Positions 35,264 to 43,895 of a DNA stretch of 64,000 bases are shown here, in pieces. The DNA is from Bacteroidota bacterium (lineage in GTDB: Bacteria > Bacteroidota > Bacteroidia > Cytophagales > Cyclobacteriaceae). Each line of letters begins with the position of its first letter. The first letter of the stretch is position 1. The DNA lies in assembly GCA_018267215.1 (NCBI GenBank), contig JAFDYX010000019.1, positions 1 to 64,000 of the forward strand. Direction: 5' to 3'. A program made the position numbers and the translations under genes. The notes under the pieces are model-generated. The model was not told the origin of the DNA, did no database searches, and was given only the letters and a program-made list of their open reading frames with translations.

Positions 35264-36454
35264 ATGAAAAAGCAATACCTTCTGATAACTTGTCTTTGGC
35301 TTTTGTCTTACGGAGTATTTTCACAAAATGTATCAACCCGTACCAGCGAATTTCAGATAGATCTCAGCGACCCATCGAAAAAGGTCAATTCTACTATCCC
35401 GGTGGTAAGCTGGATTACCCCAACCGCTGAGAGTAACTTTTCAGGCGAGCAGCGGTACAAAATTAAATTTGAAGTTGAATCGAACGCCCCGATCAAAAAT
35501 ATACAGATTATTATCAAGGAAACACCGGAGTCTTCATCGCGCGGGATGTTGAATATTGAGCCTACTGTGGAGGAAAAACACAAAACAGTGATCGAGAAAA
35601 ATTTAACCTTGATGGATGGTAATAATGTAGTAGAAATTGTAGCAGAAAATGCAGACGGGGTGAAGACTGTAAGCCAACGGGTTATTCGTGTTGGGGCGGC
35701 AGCCCTGACTGACGCTTCAAAACTTGATCGGACAGATTATGCCATCCTCTTTACTACAAATGATTATGACAATTGGCCGGACTTGGTAAACCCCGTTAAT
35801 GACGGGCGAATGATTGCTGAAGTTCTGAAGAAAGATTATGGATTTAAAGTAGAGGTGCTCGAAGGAGGAACACAATCGGAGATTTTGAAAAAGATACGAG
35901 AGTATGCCGAGAAGAAATATAAACCGTTGGATCAGCTCTTTATTTTTTTCGCTGGCCATGGTCAGTTTGACCAAACCTTTGGTGAAGGCTTTGTGGTTAC
36001 TAGAGAGTCGCTGGCGAATGATGAGGCCAAAACCACTTACCTGTCGCACAACCGCCTGCGCTCTATCGTTAACAACATTCCATGCGAACATATTTTTTTG
36101 GCGATGGACGTATGTTTTGGAGGAACGTTTGATCAGACCATAGCCCATCGCGGCCTTGATGAAGAAGTTTACAAAGAAGCTTCTCAGGCTGAAATTGTAA
36201 CTCGAAAGCTCACCTATAAAACCCGGAGATACCTCACATCGGGTGGCAAGGAGTATGTGCCCGATGGAAGACCGGGGATGAACTCGCCATTTACCCGAAA
36301 ACTATTAGAGGCTTTCCGCTCACGGGGAGGTAAAAATATGATCCTTACAATCGGAGCGCTCACTACCTATTTGGAAGCACTTAAACCTCAGCCCCGCTCA
36401 GGCGAGTTTGGCGACAACGCTCCCGGCAGCGATTTTGTTTTTGTAGCCAAATAA
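35264..36454 (+). CDS. Secreted caspase-family (C14-like) cysteine protease
   Basis: This 396-residue protein has a signal peptide ending SYGVFSQ. An N-terminal Ig-like part (about 45-145, VSWITPTAESNFSGEQRYKI and NNVVEIVAENADG) precedes the protease. The caspase-like domain starts at YAILFTTNDYDNWPDLVNPV (about 157). It carries FIFFAGHGQFD with His232 and HIFLAMDVCFGGTFD with Cys284, the catalytic dyad of metacaspases. A substrate-pocket-like TSGGKEYVPDGRPGMNSPFT follows. It has no sorting domain. It lies 19 bases after the giant T9SS gene, probably as third gene of the operon, so it may process that protein or another surface target. Confidence 0.85.
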   Translation: MKKQYLLITCLWLLSYGVFSQNVSTRTSEFQIDLSDPSKKVNSTIPVVSWITPTAESNFSGEQRYKIKFEVESNAPIKNIQIIIKETPESSSRGMLNIEPTVEEKHKTVIEKNLTLMDGNNVVEIVAENADGVKTVSQRVIRVGAAALTDASKLDRTDYAILFTTNDYDNWPDLVNPVNDGRMIAEVLKKDYGFKVEVLEGGTQSEILKKIREYAEKKYKPLDQLFIFFAGHGQFDQTFGEGFVVTRESLANDEAKTTYLSHNRLRSIVNNIPCEHIFLAMDVCFGGTFDQTIAHRGLDEEVYKEASQAEIVTRKLTYKTRRYLTSGGKEYVPDGRPGMNSPFTRKLLEAFRSRGGKNMILTIGALTTYLEALKPQPRSGEFGDNAPGSDFVFVAK

Positions 36455-36471
36455 TCGCCTTACAATTTTGC

Positions 36472-36501
36472 AAAAAAAAAGCCCGCTCGAAATGAGCGGG
36501 C
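36472..36501 (-). terminator. Strong intrinsic terminator between convergent genes
   Basis: GCCCGCTC at 36481-36488 and GAGCGGGC at 36494-36501 form a perfect 8-bp GC-rich stem with a 5-base loop. On the minus strand nine Ts follow (plus-strand As at 36472-36480). It ends the TonB receptor transcript and may also stop the caspase operon coming from the other side. Confidence 0.88.
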
Positions 36502-36529
36502 TTCTGACCTAATTTATCTAACCAAAATC

Positions 36530-39500
36530 TTAAAACGTGTAGCGCACACCCACCTGTGCCTGCCACCGTGAGCCAAACTGATCTACCGACCATTTGGCCG
36601 AAGGCGTGGTATAACCGGCTCCGGTAATGGTTGCCACCCCGTTCGATACGGTTCGTCCGCCAATAGTTAAGCCCGGATCTACCGAAGAGTTGATGGTGTT
36701 GGGCGTGAAGTAATAGACACCCCAGTTTTTGCTGATCAGGTTGCTAAAGTTGATGATATCGAAACTGATTTGAAGCGTATTGATTTTCTTTCCGTTGCTG
36801 ATCGGAAAATCGTGCATCAGGCGCAAGTCCATTTGGTTGTTCCATGGTGTGCGTGCCCCATTGCGTTCGGTAAACTGGCCTTGCCTTTTATTCAAATAGG
36901 TATCGTTTTGTATGAACTGGTTAAACGCTTGTTGCTGGGAAGCATTGAGATGGTAAGGGTTTTCGCCCTGGCTGATGTTGGGCACATAAAATAAGTCCAC
37001 TTGCTGCCCGTTTTTTGTGAGGTTGTTGCTCGATGTGATACCGTAGCTGAACGGAGAGCCTGATTGAAACGTAGGGATCAACGACAGGTATGATATGCCC
37101 CAGCGTTGCCATGTTTTTTTGTATTGAATGGTGGCCACGATGCGATGGCGGATGTCGAAGTTTGAATACGTCAGGCTGGGGTTGTTCGGGTTCAATGCCT
37201 GATTGGTTTGCCAACCCGATTCGGGCGAATTGCGGATGCCGTTTAAAATGTCTTTCGATTGGCCATAAGTATAGGCCGCCATGAAACTCAACCCAAACGG
37301 ATACGATTTGGAAATCTGGGCCGTCAGTTGGTAGCGATAGCCTTTGTCGGTATTGGTAATCAGATAAACACTGGAAAAATTATTGCTCACCCGGTTGCCG
37401 GTGGCGGTAGTGTAAGCAGCCGGAGCCGACAGATAAAGAGGCTGTAGTTTATTGACATCGTACGAAGCATACGCGGCCGAGTCTTTCAAGTTGATCTGTT
37501 TGATGTACAAATCCTTTACTGTTTTGGTGAACAATGCTTCCAATGTCAGCTTGTACCCATTGCCCAACTGTATGTCGGCAGCAATGTTGCTTCTCCACAT
37601 ACGCGGCAGCGAAAAATTTTTATCCAGTAGATCAATCTCAGTTCTGTTTTTAGAACCGTAGGCAGTGGCAAATGTGCCGAACTGCGTTTGATCGGTGGGT
37701 ATAGGCACACCGGTAGCTGGCGCAATAGGTTTTGGAGGATTCAAATCCATGGCGTTGAATGCAGCCCCGCTGTTTACATAAGTGTATCCAATCCAGGCAA
37801 AAGGAATGCGGCCTGTAAACAACCCCGAGCCTCCGCGGATAATCACACGTTGATCGCCCTTCAGGTCATAATTAAATCCGATGCGGGGAGAAACATACAA
37901 CTGACTGAAGTACTGCGTGCCAATGGTGGAAGGGTTGTTGTAGGTAAAGGTGCTGCCATAGTTGCCATAAGGAACGGCAGACGGAAACTTTGAACGGGGC
38001 AATCCATCGGGGCCGCTGGGTAAAATTGGTAGATCGGCACGCACACCGTACGTAAACGTCAGCTTGCCTTTTACAATTTCATCTTGTGCATAAACGCTCG
38101 TCAGGAACACATTGAACTTAGCGGGCGAGTTGTTCAAGAGCGTGTTGCGTGTGTCGTCTGTTGGGCTGTACAATGCCCGCATACGCGAGGGATTGTCGAG
38201 CAGAAAATTGTTCAGGCTGCTGTAATCGAAGCGGCCGTTCCACGAATTGATGAACACATAATCAATTTTGTAAAATTCGTTGTGTGTGCCCAGCGTGAGG
38301 GTGTGGTTGCCGGTAAAAAATTTGAAATTGTCGGTAAACTCAAACGTACGTTGGCGCATATTGAAAATACCGGCCTCGCGGTTAGTGCCCAGCAGCACAC
38401 GGCTGCCGTTGATGCCATTGATCTGTACTTGTGGGAAGATCGTGCCGGTAGGGTCGCGCCTGTCTTTGATGTCGGTGTAGCCGATGATTAAACTATTGCT
38501 GATGCTGTTGCCAAATCGGCTCTTCCATTCGGCCACGGTGCTGATGTTGCTGTTTTTTTGAATGAAGTCATAATTGCCGAATTGAAACTCTGTTGTAGAG
38601 CGTTCCAGGTTAGAGGCATCAGATATAATGGAATTATTGCGTACCGCCAGCGAATGGTTTTTATTGATGACCCAATCTATCCGGTTAAAGAACTTGGTGC
38701 TTTTAGAATAGATGCTGTAGTTGGCGGTAGCACCGGGGTTGTACGAAGCCATATTGCCGTATAAAGACGAAAGGTTTGATAACTTTTGGGTGATGGCATC
38801 GGCCAGCGAGGAGCTGGCATAAGAGGCCAGAGAAGCTGGTACATTTCCACCATTTAACTGGGACAAGGTTTGGTTCATAAAATAACCCGGAGCATCGGCA
38901 GGAAAAAACAAGGGAACCGAGTTGCTCGTAATCTCTTCGTTTGTAAACCAAAATAATTTGTCTTTCACCAAAGGCAAGCCCAGCCTAAATCCGGTTTGGT
39001 AATCATAATAAGAAGAGTTGATGCTGCCATCGCCCACTTTGTCAGCGCCTTTGTATTTTCCGGTGATGGCGGAATTTCTGCCGAAAGTATAAACCGAGCC
39101 TTCCAGATTGTTGGTGCCACTACGCGACACGGCATTGATGCTGCCCCCGGTAAAGTTGCCCAGCGACACATCATAGGGCGCAATCTGCACCTGCACTTGC
39201 TGAATGGCATCCAGGCTGAACGAGTTGGTGCGCGTACTGCTGCCGGGTTGGTTGGCCGTGCCGCTAATGCCGCCCAGCGAAGGGCTGAAGCCAATGGCAT
39301 CGTTATTAATAGCGCCATCTAACGTAATGTTGTTATAGCGGAAGTTAGTGCCGGCAAAAGAGTTGTTGCTGCTTTGCGGTGTCAGGCGTGTAAAGTCAGA
39401 GAAACTTCTGTTTAAGGTAGGCAAGGTCTGTAGCTGCTGTTTGCCCACGCTCGTGCCCGTGCCATTTTTTTCGGTAATATCTTGGTTGGCGCCTGTTACC

Positions 39501-39853
39501 ACTACCTCTTTTAACTGCTGTGATTCTTCCAGCAAGGTTATATCGAGCCGGAGTGTTTCGCCCAACTTTAAAAAGACATCATCATATTTTTCTGTTTTAT
39601 ATCCCACGAAAGTAACAGACACCTCATAAGGGCCGCCCGGGGTGAGGTTTACCAACGTATAGCGCCCTTCGGCATTGGTGTTTACGCCATACGAAGTGTT
39701 CGTGGGTTTATAAATTACCAGCACGGTTGTGCCGGGTAATGTTTCGCCTTTGGTGTCGGAGATTTTTCCGCTCATGGCACTGGTAGTTGTTTGTGCTAAA
39801 AGCAGGCGGAGGCCCGCCAGAAGGAAAAAGGAGAGTAATAAAACTTTTTTCAT
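36530..39853 (-). CDS. Oar-like TonB-dependent outer-membrane receptor
   Basis: This 1107-residue protein has a signal peptide ending LRLLLAQ. Next is a CarboxypepD_reg-like domain (about 25-110: MSGKISDTKGETLPGTTVLV, then VSVTFVGYKTEKYDDVFL). The TonB-box-like EVVVTGANQDIT is followed by a plug domain (about 130-240) and a 22-strand-type barrel ending GSRWQAQVGVRYTF. The plug contains GGSINAVSRSGTNNLEGSVY, as in Oar-type receptors. No SusD partner is adjacent, so it is probably not a polysaccharide-utilisation pair; it may take up peptides or other ligands. A -7-like CACCTTTG with TTTG 16 bases upstream lies before the start. Confidence 0.9.
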   Translation of the reverse strand: MKKVLLLSFFLLAGLRLLLAQTTTSAMSGKISDTKGETLPGTTVLVIYKPTNTSYGVNTNAEGRYTLVNLTPGGPYEVSVTFVGYKTEKYDDVFLKLGETLRLDITLLEESQQLKEVVVTGANQDITEKNGTGTSVGKQQLQTLPTLNRSFSDFTRLTPQSSNNSFAGTNFRYNNITLDGAINNDAIGFSPSLGGISGTANQPGSSTRTNSFSLDAIQQVQVQIAPYDVSLGNFTGGSINAVSRSGTNNLEGSVYTFGRNSAITGKYKGADKVGDGSINSSYYDYQTGFRLGLPLVKDKLFWFTNEEITSNSVPLFFPADAPGYFMNQTLSQLNGGNVPASLASYASSSLADAITQKLSNLSSLYGNMASYNPGATANYSIYSKSTKFFNRIDWVINKNHSLAVRNNSIISDASNLERSTTEFQFGNYDFIQKNSNISTVAEWKSRFGNSISNSLIIGYTDIKDRRDPTGTIFPQVQINGINGSRVLLGTNREAGIFNMRQRTFEFTDNFKFFTGNHTLTLGTHNEFYKIDYVFINSWNGRFDYSSLNNFLLDNPSRMRALYSPTDDTRNTLLNNSPAKFNVFLTSVYAQDEIVKGKLTFTYGVRADLPILPSGPDGLPRSKFPSAVPYGNYGSTFTYNNPSTIGTQYFSQLYVSPRIGFNYDLKGDQRVIIRGGSGLFTGRIPFAWIGYTYVNSGAAFNAMDLNPPKPIAPATGVPIPTDQTQFGTFATAYGSKNRTEIDLLDKNFSLPRMWRSNIAADIQLGNGYKLTLEALFTKTVKDLYIKQINLKDSAAYASYDVNKLQPLYLSAPAAYTTATGNRVSNNFSSVYLITNTDKGYRYQLTAQISKSYPFGLSFMAAYTYGQSKDILNGIRNSPESGWQTNQALNPNNPSLTYSNFDIRHRIVATIQYKKTWQRWGISYLSLIPTFQSGSPFSYGITSSNNLTKNGQQVDLFYVPNISQGENPYHLNASQQQAFNQFIQNDTYLNKRQGQFTERNGARTPWNNQMDLRLMHDFPISNGKKINTLQISFDIINFSNLISKNWGVYYFTPNTINSSVDPGLTIGGRTVSNGVATITGAGYTTPSAKWSVDQFGSRWQAQVGVRYTF

Positions 39854-39872
39854 GCAGTATTATAATTTACTG

Positions 39873-39900
39873 CAAAGGTGATGGGGGTGTGTTACCCAAA
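39873..39900 (-). promoter_or_regulatory. Possible promoter of the TonB receptor gene
   Basis: On the minus strand TTTG (39900-39897) is followed after 16 bases by CACCTTTG (39880-39873), one base off TAnnTTTG. The ATG is 19 bases further on. Spacing is slightly short. Confidence 0.35.
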
Positions 39901-39975
39901 GAGGTTCGCCATGTTACCAAATTGTTAAGAGTGAGCAGCGAACTATCGGCAAAGGAAAAACGAAAGAGATCTTTC

Positions 39976-40965
39976 TTATTTGCTAATCGGCACTTTGTTT
40001 AAAAGCACTTTAATGATGTCGGCTGTTTTTACATTGTCGGCTTCGGCTTCGTAGTTTAACAAGATGCGGTGGTTCATCACATCCAGCGCTACTTCTTTAA
40101 TGTCTTCGGGCAGCACATAATCACGGCCTTCCATGTAGGCGATGGCTTTAGAAGCTAAGTTCAGGTTGATGCTGGCGCGTGGCGATGCACCGAACTGAAT
40201 GTACTGTGCTTCTTTGTCGAGTTTATATTCTTTGGGCTTGCGCGTAGCAGTAACCAACTCGATAATATATCGCTCCAGCGATTCGGATATTTTTACTTTG
40301 TTCACGCCTTCGCGGATGGAGAAAATATCTTCTTTGGTAAGCAAGGGGTTTACCTCCAGCGAAAACTGCATGTTGGAAATCCTGCGCATGATTTCCAGTT
40401 CTTGTTCTTTGGTGGGATAATCTACAAATACCTTCATCATGAAGCGGTCCACCTGCGCTTCGGGCAACGGGTATGTTCCTTCCTGCTCTACCGGATTTTG
40501 GGTGGCCAGCACTAAAAATGGTTTGTCGAGATTGAAAGTGGTTTCGCCAATGGTTACTTGTTTTTCCTGCATGGCTTCCAGCAAAGCAGACTGTACTTTG
40601 GCTGGCGAGCGGTTGATTTCATCGGCCAAGATGATGTTAGCAAAAATGGGGCCCTTCTTTACTTCAAACTTTCCTTCTTTCTGGTTGTAGATCATCGTAC
40701 CCACCAGGTCGGAGGGCAGCAGGTCGGGCGTAAACTGGATGCGTTGAAAATCGAGGTGCAGCACCTTGGCAAGCGTGCTGATAGTCAGTGTTTTTGCCAA
40801 GCCGGGCACACCCTCCAGCAAAATATGGCCGTTGGTGAAAAGCCCGGCCATCAGGCGGCCTACCATATATTCTTGCCCCACCACTACTTTACCCACCTCT
40901 GCGTAAACTTGTTTTATCTTTTGCTGGTGTGCTTCGTGCTGCTCAGTTGTTGATGCAAATGCCAT
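39976..40965 (-). CDS. MoxR-family AAA+ ATPase
   Basis: The ATG at 40965 gives MAFASTTEQHEAHQQKIKQV and 329 residues. Walker A is LEGVPGLAKT (near 50), Walker B is IILADEINRSP (near 105), and the MoxR signature is ALLEAMQEKQVTIG followed by LATQNPVEQEGTYPLPEAQV and DRF. The C-terminal lid contains QFGASPRASINL. MoxR ATPases act as chaperones, usually with von Willebrand A partners. None of the usual Bat or DUF58 genes lies next to it here, so the partner is unknown. Confidence 0.92.
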   Translation of the reverse strand: MAFASTTEQHEAHQQKIKQVYAEVGKVVVGQEYMVGRLMAGLFTNGHILLEGVPGLAKTLTISTLAKVLHLDFQRIQFTPDLLPSDLVGTMIYNQKEGKFEVKKGPIFANIILADEINRSPAKVQSALLEAMQEKQVTIGETTFNLDKPFLVLATQNPVEQEGTYPLPEAQVDRFMMKVFVDYPTKEQELEIMRRISNMQFSLEVNPLLTKEDIFSIREGVNKVKISESLERYIIELVTATRKPKEYKLDKEAQYIQFGASPRASINLNLASKAIAYMEGRDYVLPEDIKEVALDVMNHRILLNYEAEADNVKTADIIKVLLNKVPISK

Positions 40966-41036
40966 AGTGCGATGAAATTCAAACCGCAATAATACTAAAA
41001 ATCAGAAATTGAATAACCTGTATTGTGATGACAAGA

Positions 41037-42410
41037 TTAACTGAACACCATAATCTCCGCTCCTTTCGGGTTTACCAGGAATGAATTGACTACATTTTGC
41101 ACGGTGCGGTTTTCTTTACCGGGTTTAATGAAATGACGGGCTGTGTCGAAATCGTTAAAAGACTCGTGCTTATCAAAAAAGCCAAAGCCCAAGTAGGTTC
41201 CGTTTTCCAGCAATACCAATGAATGTTCGCGGCTGTTTCGCCCCCGGCCGATGATGGCCAACGAACTGCCTTGTTCATAAAATGAATGAACGGCAGCCTG
41301 TGCGCGCTTGTTATATTTTTTTGCTGACTCAATGCTTTGACAAGCACCTTTGCACGACCCTGATTGGTAGCTGTAGCACAACCCCTTGGCAACTTGCAGT
41401 CCGCTCAACTTAGGACAAAGGTCAAACTCTTTCACTTTCTCCCACCAGAAATTCCACACATCACCTTTGTTGCTGAAGGTAATCAGCGGGCGGGTGCCTT
41501 TGGCCACCACGTTCACACAAAAGCGCAGATAGCCGTTGCGGTCTTCATAATCGTAAATGCCCCATTCTTCGATTTTGGTTTTTTGGGCGAGGTTATACTT
41601 AGGCCATAGCCGTCTGATTTCCTGCGACTCCAAAATCAAAGCGATCAACTCGTTGCCCGCCAACTCGTAGGTGATGTGGTGTATTTCGTGGCGAATGTTG
41701 GAGCGGTTCCACTCGCGGGCCTCACCGGAAAAATGACCGGCAATTCTTTTTTTGATGTTGATAGCTTTGCCCACATAAATCACTTGCCCGTGGGCATCCA
41801 AAAAATAATAGACACCCGGTTGGGGCGGCAGGGCATCATACTCTTCTTTGGGCAAGTTGGGAGGCAGGATGGCTTCACCTGAGTTGCGCTTCAGCGCTTT
41901 CTCAATGATGCCGTCATGGTCGCGTTTTAAAAGTGTATCAAAAATTTTAACGGTAGCCAGCGCATCGCCTCCGGCCCGGTGGCGGTCTGGGATTTTGATC
42001 CCCAAACTTTCGGCCAGCCTCCCCAGTCCATACGAATGTAGCCCGGGGATAATCTTTCGCGACAGCCTGACGGTGCAGAGTTTTTTGGTGTTCCAGTTGA
42101 TTCCAGCCTCTTCAAATTCTTTCTTCAAAAAACTGTAATCGAAATGTGCATTGTGTGCCACCAATACGCGCCCCTCCAGCCAGTTATAAATTTCTTTCGC
42201 CACGTTTTCAAACGTGGGCGCCTCTTTTACCATTTCTATGTTGATGCCCGTCAGGCCGGTAATAAAATGAGGGATTGGCCTGTCAGGGTTGATCAATGTT
42301 TTATAATGACCCGTGATTTGAGTTCCATCGTGGTGATAAATGGCGATTTCGGTAATGCGGTGGTTGGCCGCGTAGCCTCCGGTCGTCTCGATATCAACAA
42401 TGGCGTACAT
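41037..42410 (-). CDS. DnaQ-like 3'-5' exonuclease fused to a UvrC/Cho-like GIY-YIG nuclease
   Basis: This 457-residue protein has an N-terminal DEDDh exonuclease: YAIVDIETTGG (Asp6, Glu8), LVAHNAHFDYSFLKKEF (near 82) and HRAGGDALAT (near 144). From about 197 comes a GIY-YIG domain, PQPGVYYFLDAHGQVIYVGK followed by INIKKRIAGHF. Further on is a cysteine cluster, LCPKLSGLQVAKGLCYSY then GSCKGAC, spaced like the iron-sulfur-type cluster of UvrC and Cho. The family is the epsilon-Cho fusion seen in several phyla, with a probable role in DNA repair. It is preceded by a clear promoter that would make it leaderless. Confidence 0.87.
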   Translation of the reverse strand: MYAIVDIETTGGYAANHRITEIAIYHHDGTQITGHYKTLINPDRPIPHFITGLTGINIEMVKEAPTFENVAKEIYNWLEGRVLVAHNAHFDYSFLKKEFEEAGINWNTKKLCTVRLSRKIIPGLHSYGLGRLAESLGIKIPDRHRAGGDALATVKIFDTLLKRDHDGIIEKALKRNSGEAILPPNLPKEEYDALPPQPGVYYFLDAHGQVIYVGKAINIKKRIAGHFSGEAREWNRSNIRHEIHHITYELAGNELIALILESQEIRRLWPKYNLAQKTKIEEWGIYDYEDRNGYLRFCVNVVAKGTRPLITFSNKGDVWNFWWEKVKEFDLCPKLSGLQVAKGLCYSYQSGSCKGACQSIESAKKYNKRAQAAVHSFYEQGSSLAIIGRGRNSREHSLVLLENGTYLGFGFFDKHESFNDFDTARHFIKPGKENRTVQNVVNSFLVNPKGAEIMVFS

Positions 42411-42415
42411 TGCTT

Positions 42416-42445
42416 CGAAAGTAATTCATGCGGAGGAATTTCAAA
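42416..42445 (-). promoter_or_regulatory. Promoter of the exonuclease/GIY-YIG gene
   Basis: On the minus strand TTTG (42445-42442) is followed, after exactly 18 bases, by TACTTTCG (42423-42416), close to the consensus TTTG-N19-TAnnTTTG. The box ends 5 bases before the ATG at 42410, so transcription would begin at about the start codon. Confidence 0.6.
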
Positions 42446-42582
42446 AAATAAATAAAATATGAAAATTTCTGCTTTCATGTTACGATGTGTGCAAGTGATG
42501 GAAATGGTGTGTTATAAATTTAAGGCGAGAACTAAAAAACAAGAGAATTTTGCGGAAAAAGATAAATTGTACACTTACTATC

Positions 42583-42623
42583 ATCCATGAAAATCAAAAG
42601 TATCACTTTTGATTTTCATGGAT
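42583..42623. promoter_or_regulatory. Perfect 19-bp inverted repeat, candidate operator
   Basis: ATCCATGAAAATCAAAAGT at 42583-42601 is repeated as its exact reverse complement at 42605-42623 around a 3-base centre (ATC). The right arm contains the TTTG that serves as -33 box for the ATPase gene starting at 42643. A protein bound here would block that promoter. It could also form a strong RNA hairpin, but there is no T-tract. Confidence 0.8.
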
Positions 42624-42637
42624 ATGTATTATCTTTG
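42608..42637 (+). promoter_or_regulatory. Promoter of the AAA/DUF4143 ATPase gene
   Basis: TTTG at 42608-42611, an 18-base spacer and TATCTTTG at 42630-42637 match the Bacteroidota promoter consensus almost perfectly. The ATG is at 42643, five bases after the -7 box, which predicts a leaderless transcript. The -33 box lies inside the right arm of a perfect palindrome. Confidence 0.7.
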
Positions 42638-42642
42638 AGAAG

Positions 42643-43860
42643 ATGATTTCAAGGACGTATTATAATTCCATACGAAAAGGTTTGGCTGACTTTCCAGCAG
42701 TAGTTTTGCTGGGGCCTCGCCAAATTGGCAAAAGCACGTTAGCTCGTGAATTAACTTTCAACACAAGAATGAAATCCATTTTTTTGGATCTTGAAAAGAA
42801 ACAAGACAGAAATCAGCTAACCGACCCAGATTCTTTTTTCGCGCAACATCGTCACGAATTAGTAATCATTGACGAAGTCCAAGTAATGCCTGAATTATTT
42901 GGAGTCTTGCGCCCGGCTATTGATGAAGACCGAAGACCCGGCCGTTTTTTGCTGTTGGGCTCCGCATCGCCACAATTAGTGAAGGGCGTGAGCGAATCGC
43001 TGGCTGGACGTGTTCAGTATCTTGAGCTGCCCGGAGTAAATTTCAAAGAGGCAACAGATTATGGCATTGACCTAAACACGTTGTGGCTTCGTGGCGGATT
43101 CCCCGCTTCGCTTATTGCAAAGAAGGCAAGCATTAGTTTTGATTGGCGCGAGCAACTCATCCGCAGTTTTGTGGAACGTGATCTTTCTCTTTTGTTTGGC
43201 ACAGAAATCACTACAGTAACCGTGCGTAATTTTTGGCAAATGATTGCCCACCAACAAGGAGGTATTTGGAACGCTCAGCAATTTGCTTCCTCGTTAGGAG
43301 TAACAGCCCCCACCGTAAAAAGATATTTACAATTTTTGATCGGTGCTTTTTTGATCCGATCGTTAGAGCCGTGGTTTGTCAATACAACGAAACGTTTGGT
43401 AAAGACCCCTAAAATTTTTGTGCGCGACAGCGGGCTTCTTCATGCTCTGCTCGACATCCATGATTACCGCCAACTGTTAGGGCATCCGGTTGCCGGAGGA
43501 TCGTGGGAGGGATTTGTCATTGAGCAAATCATCCAACTTTTACCTAATTCGATCCGGCCATTTTTTTACCGCACACACCAAGGAGCAGAAGCTGACTTGG
43601 TTTTGATAAAAGGCATAACTCCTATTGCCTGTATAGAAATTAAATTGAACAATGCCCCCGTAATTTCAAAAGGATTTTATCAGTCCATGGAAGACTTAAA
43701 GTTGAAAAAAGGATTTGTCATAACACCCTCTTCGGAAAATTATCACGTCAAGGGTGTGGAAGTTGCAAGTCTTGACCATTTCGTCAACGTGGTTATGCCC
43801 AAATTCAATAGACAAAAACGAGTGGCCATTAACACTCTTTTTCCGTCTATCAAAAAATAG
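42643..43860 (+). CDS. AAA_14/DUF4143 ATP-binding protein
   Basis: This 405-residue protein has Walker A LLGPRQIGKSTLARE (near 22), Walker B HELVIIDEVQVMPELF (near 72) and sensor LLLGSASPQLVKG (near 104). The C-terminal DUF4143 domain includes a winged-helix-like stretch NAQQFASSLGVTAPTVKRYL (near 207-226). It ends in a PD-(D/E)XK-like block: HQGAEADLVLI, then IACIEIKL (near 310-335). Such proteins are common, strain-variable and functionally obscure; archaeal relatives are ATPases. Combination with an upstream palindrome suggests self-regulation or a small mobile unit. It stands alone. Confidence 0.85.
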   Translation: MISRTYYNSIRKGLADFPAVVLLGPRQIGKSTLARELTFNTRMKSIFLDLEKKQDRNQLTDPDSFFAQHRHELVIIDEVQVMPELFGVLRPAIDEDRRPGRFLLLGSASPQLVKGVSESLAGRVQYLELPGVNFKEATDYGIDLNTLWLRGGFPASLIAKKASISFDWREQLIRSFVERDLSLLFGTEITTVTVRNFWQMIAHQQGGIWNAQQFASSLGVTAPTVKRYLQFLIGAFLIRSLEPWFVNTTKRLVKTPKIFVRDSGLLHALLDIHDYRQLLGHPVAGGSWEGFVIEQIIQLLPNSIRPFFYRTHQGAEADLVLIKGITPIACIEIKLNNAPVISKGFYQSMEDLKLKKGFVITPSSENYHVKGVEVASLDHFVNVVMPKFNRQKRVAINTLFPSIKK

Positions 43861-43895
43861 CCGATAGAGCTAAAACCTTTTACATCCTTTACGGT

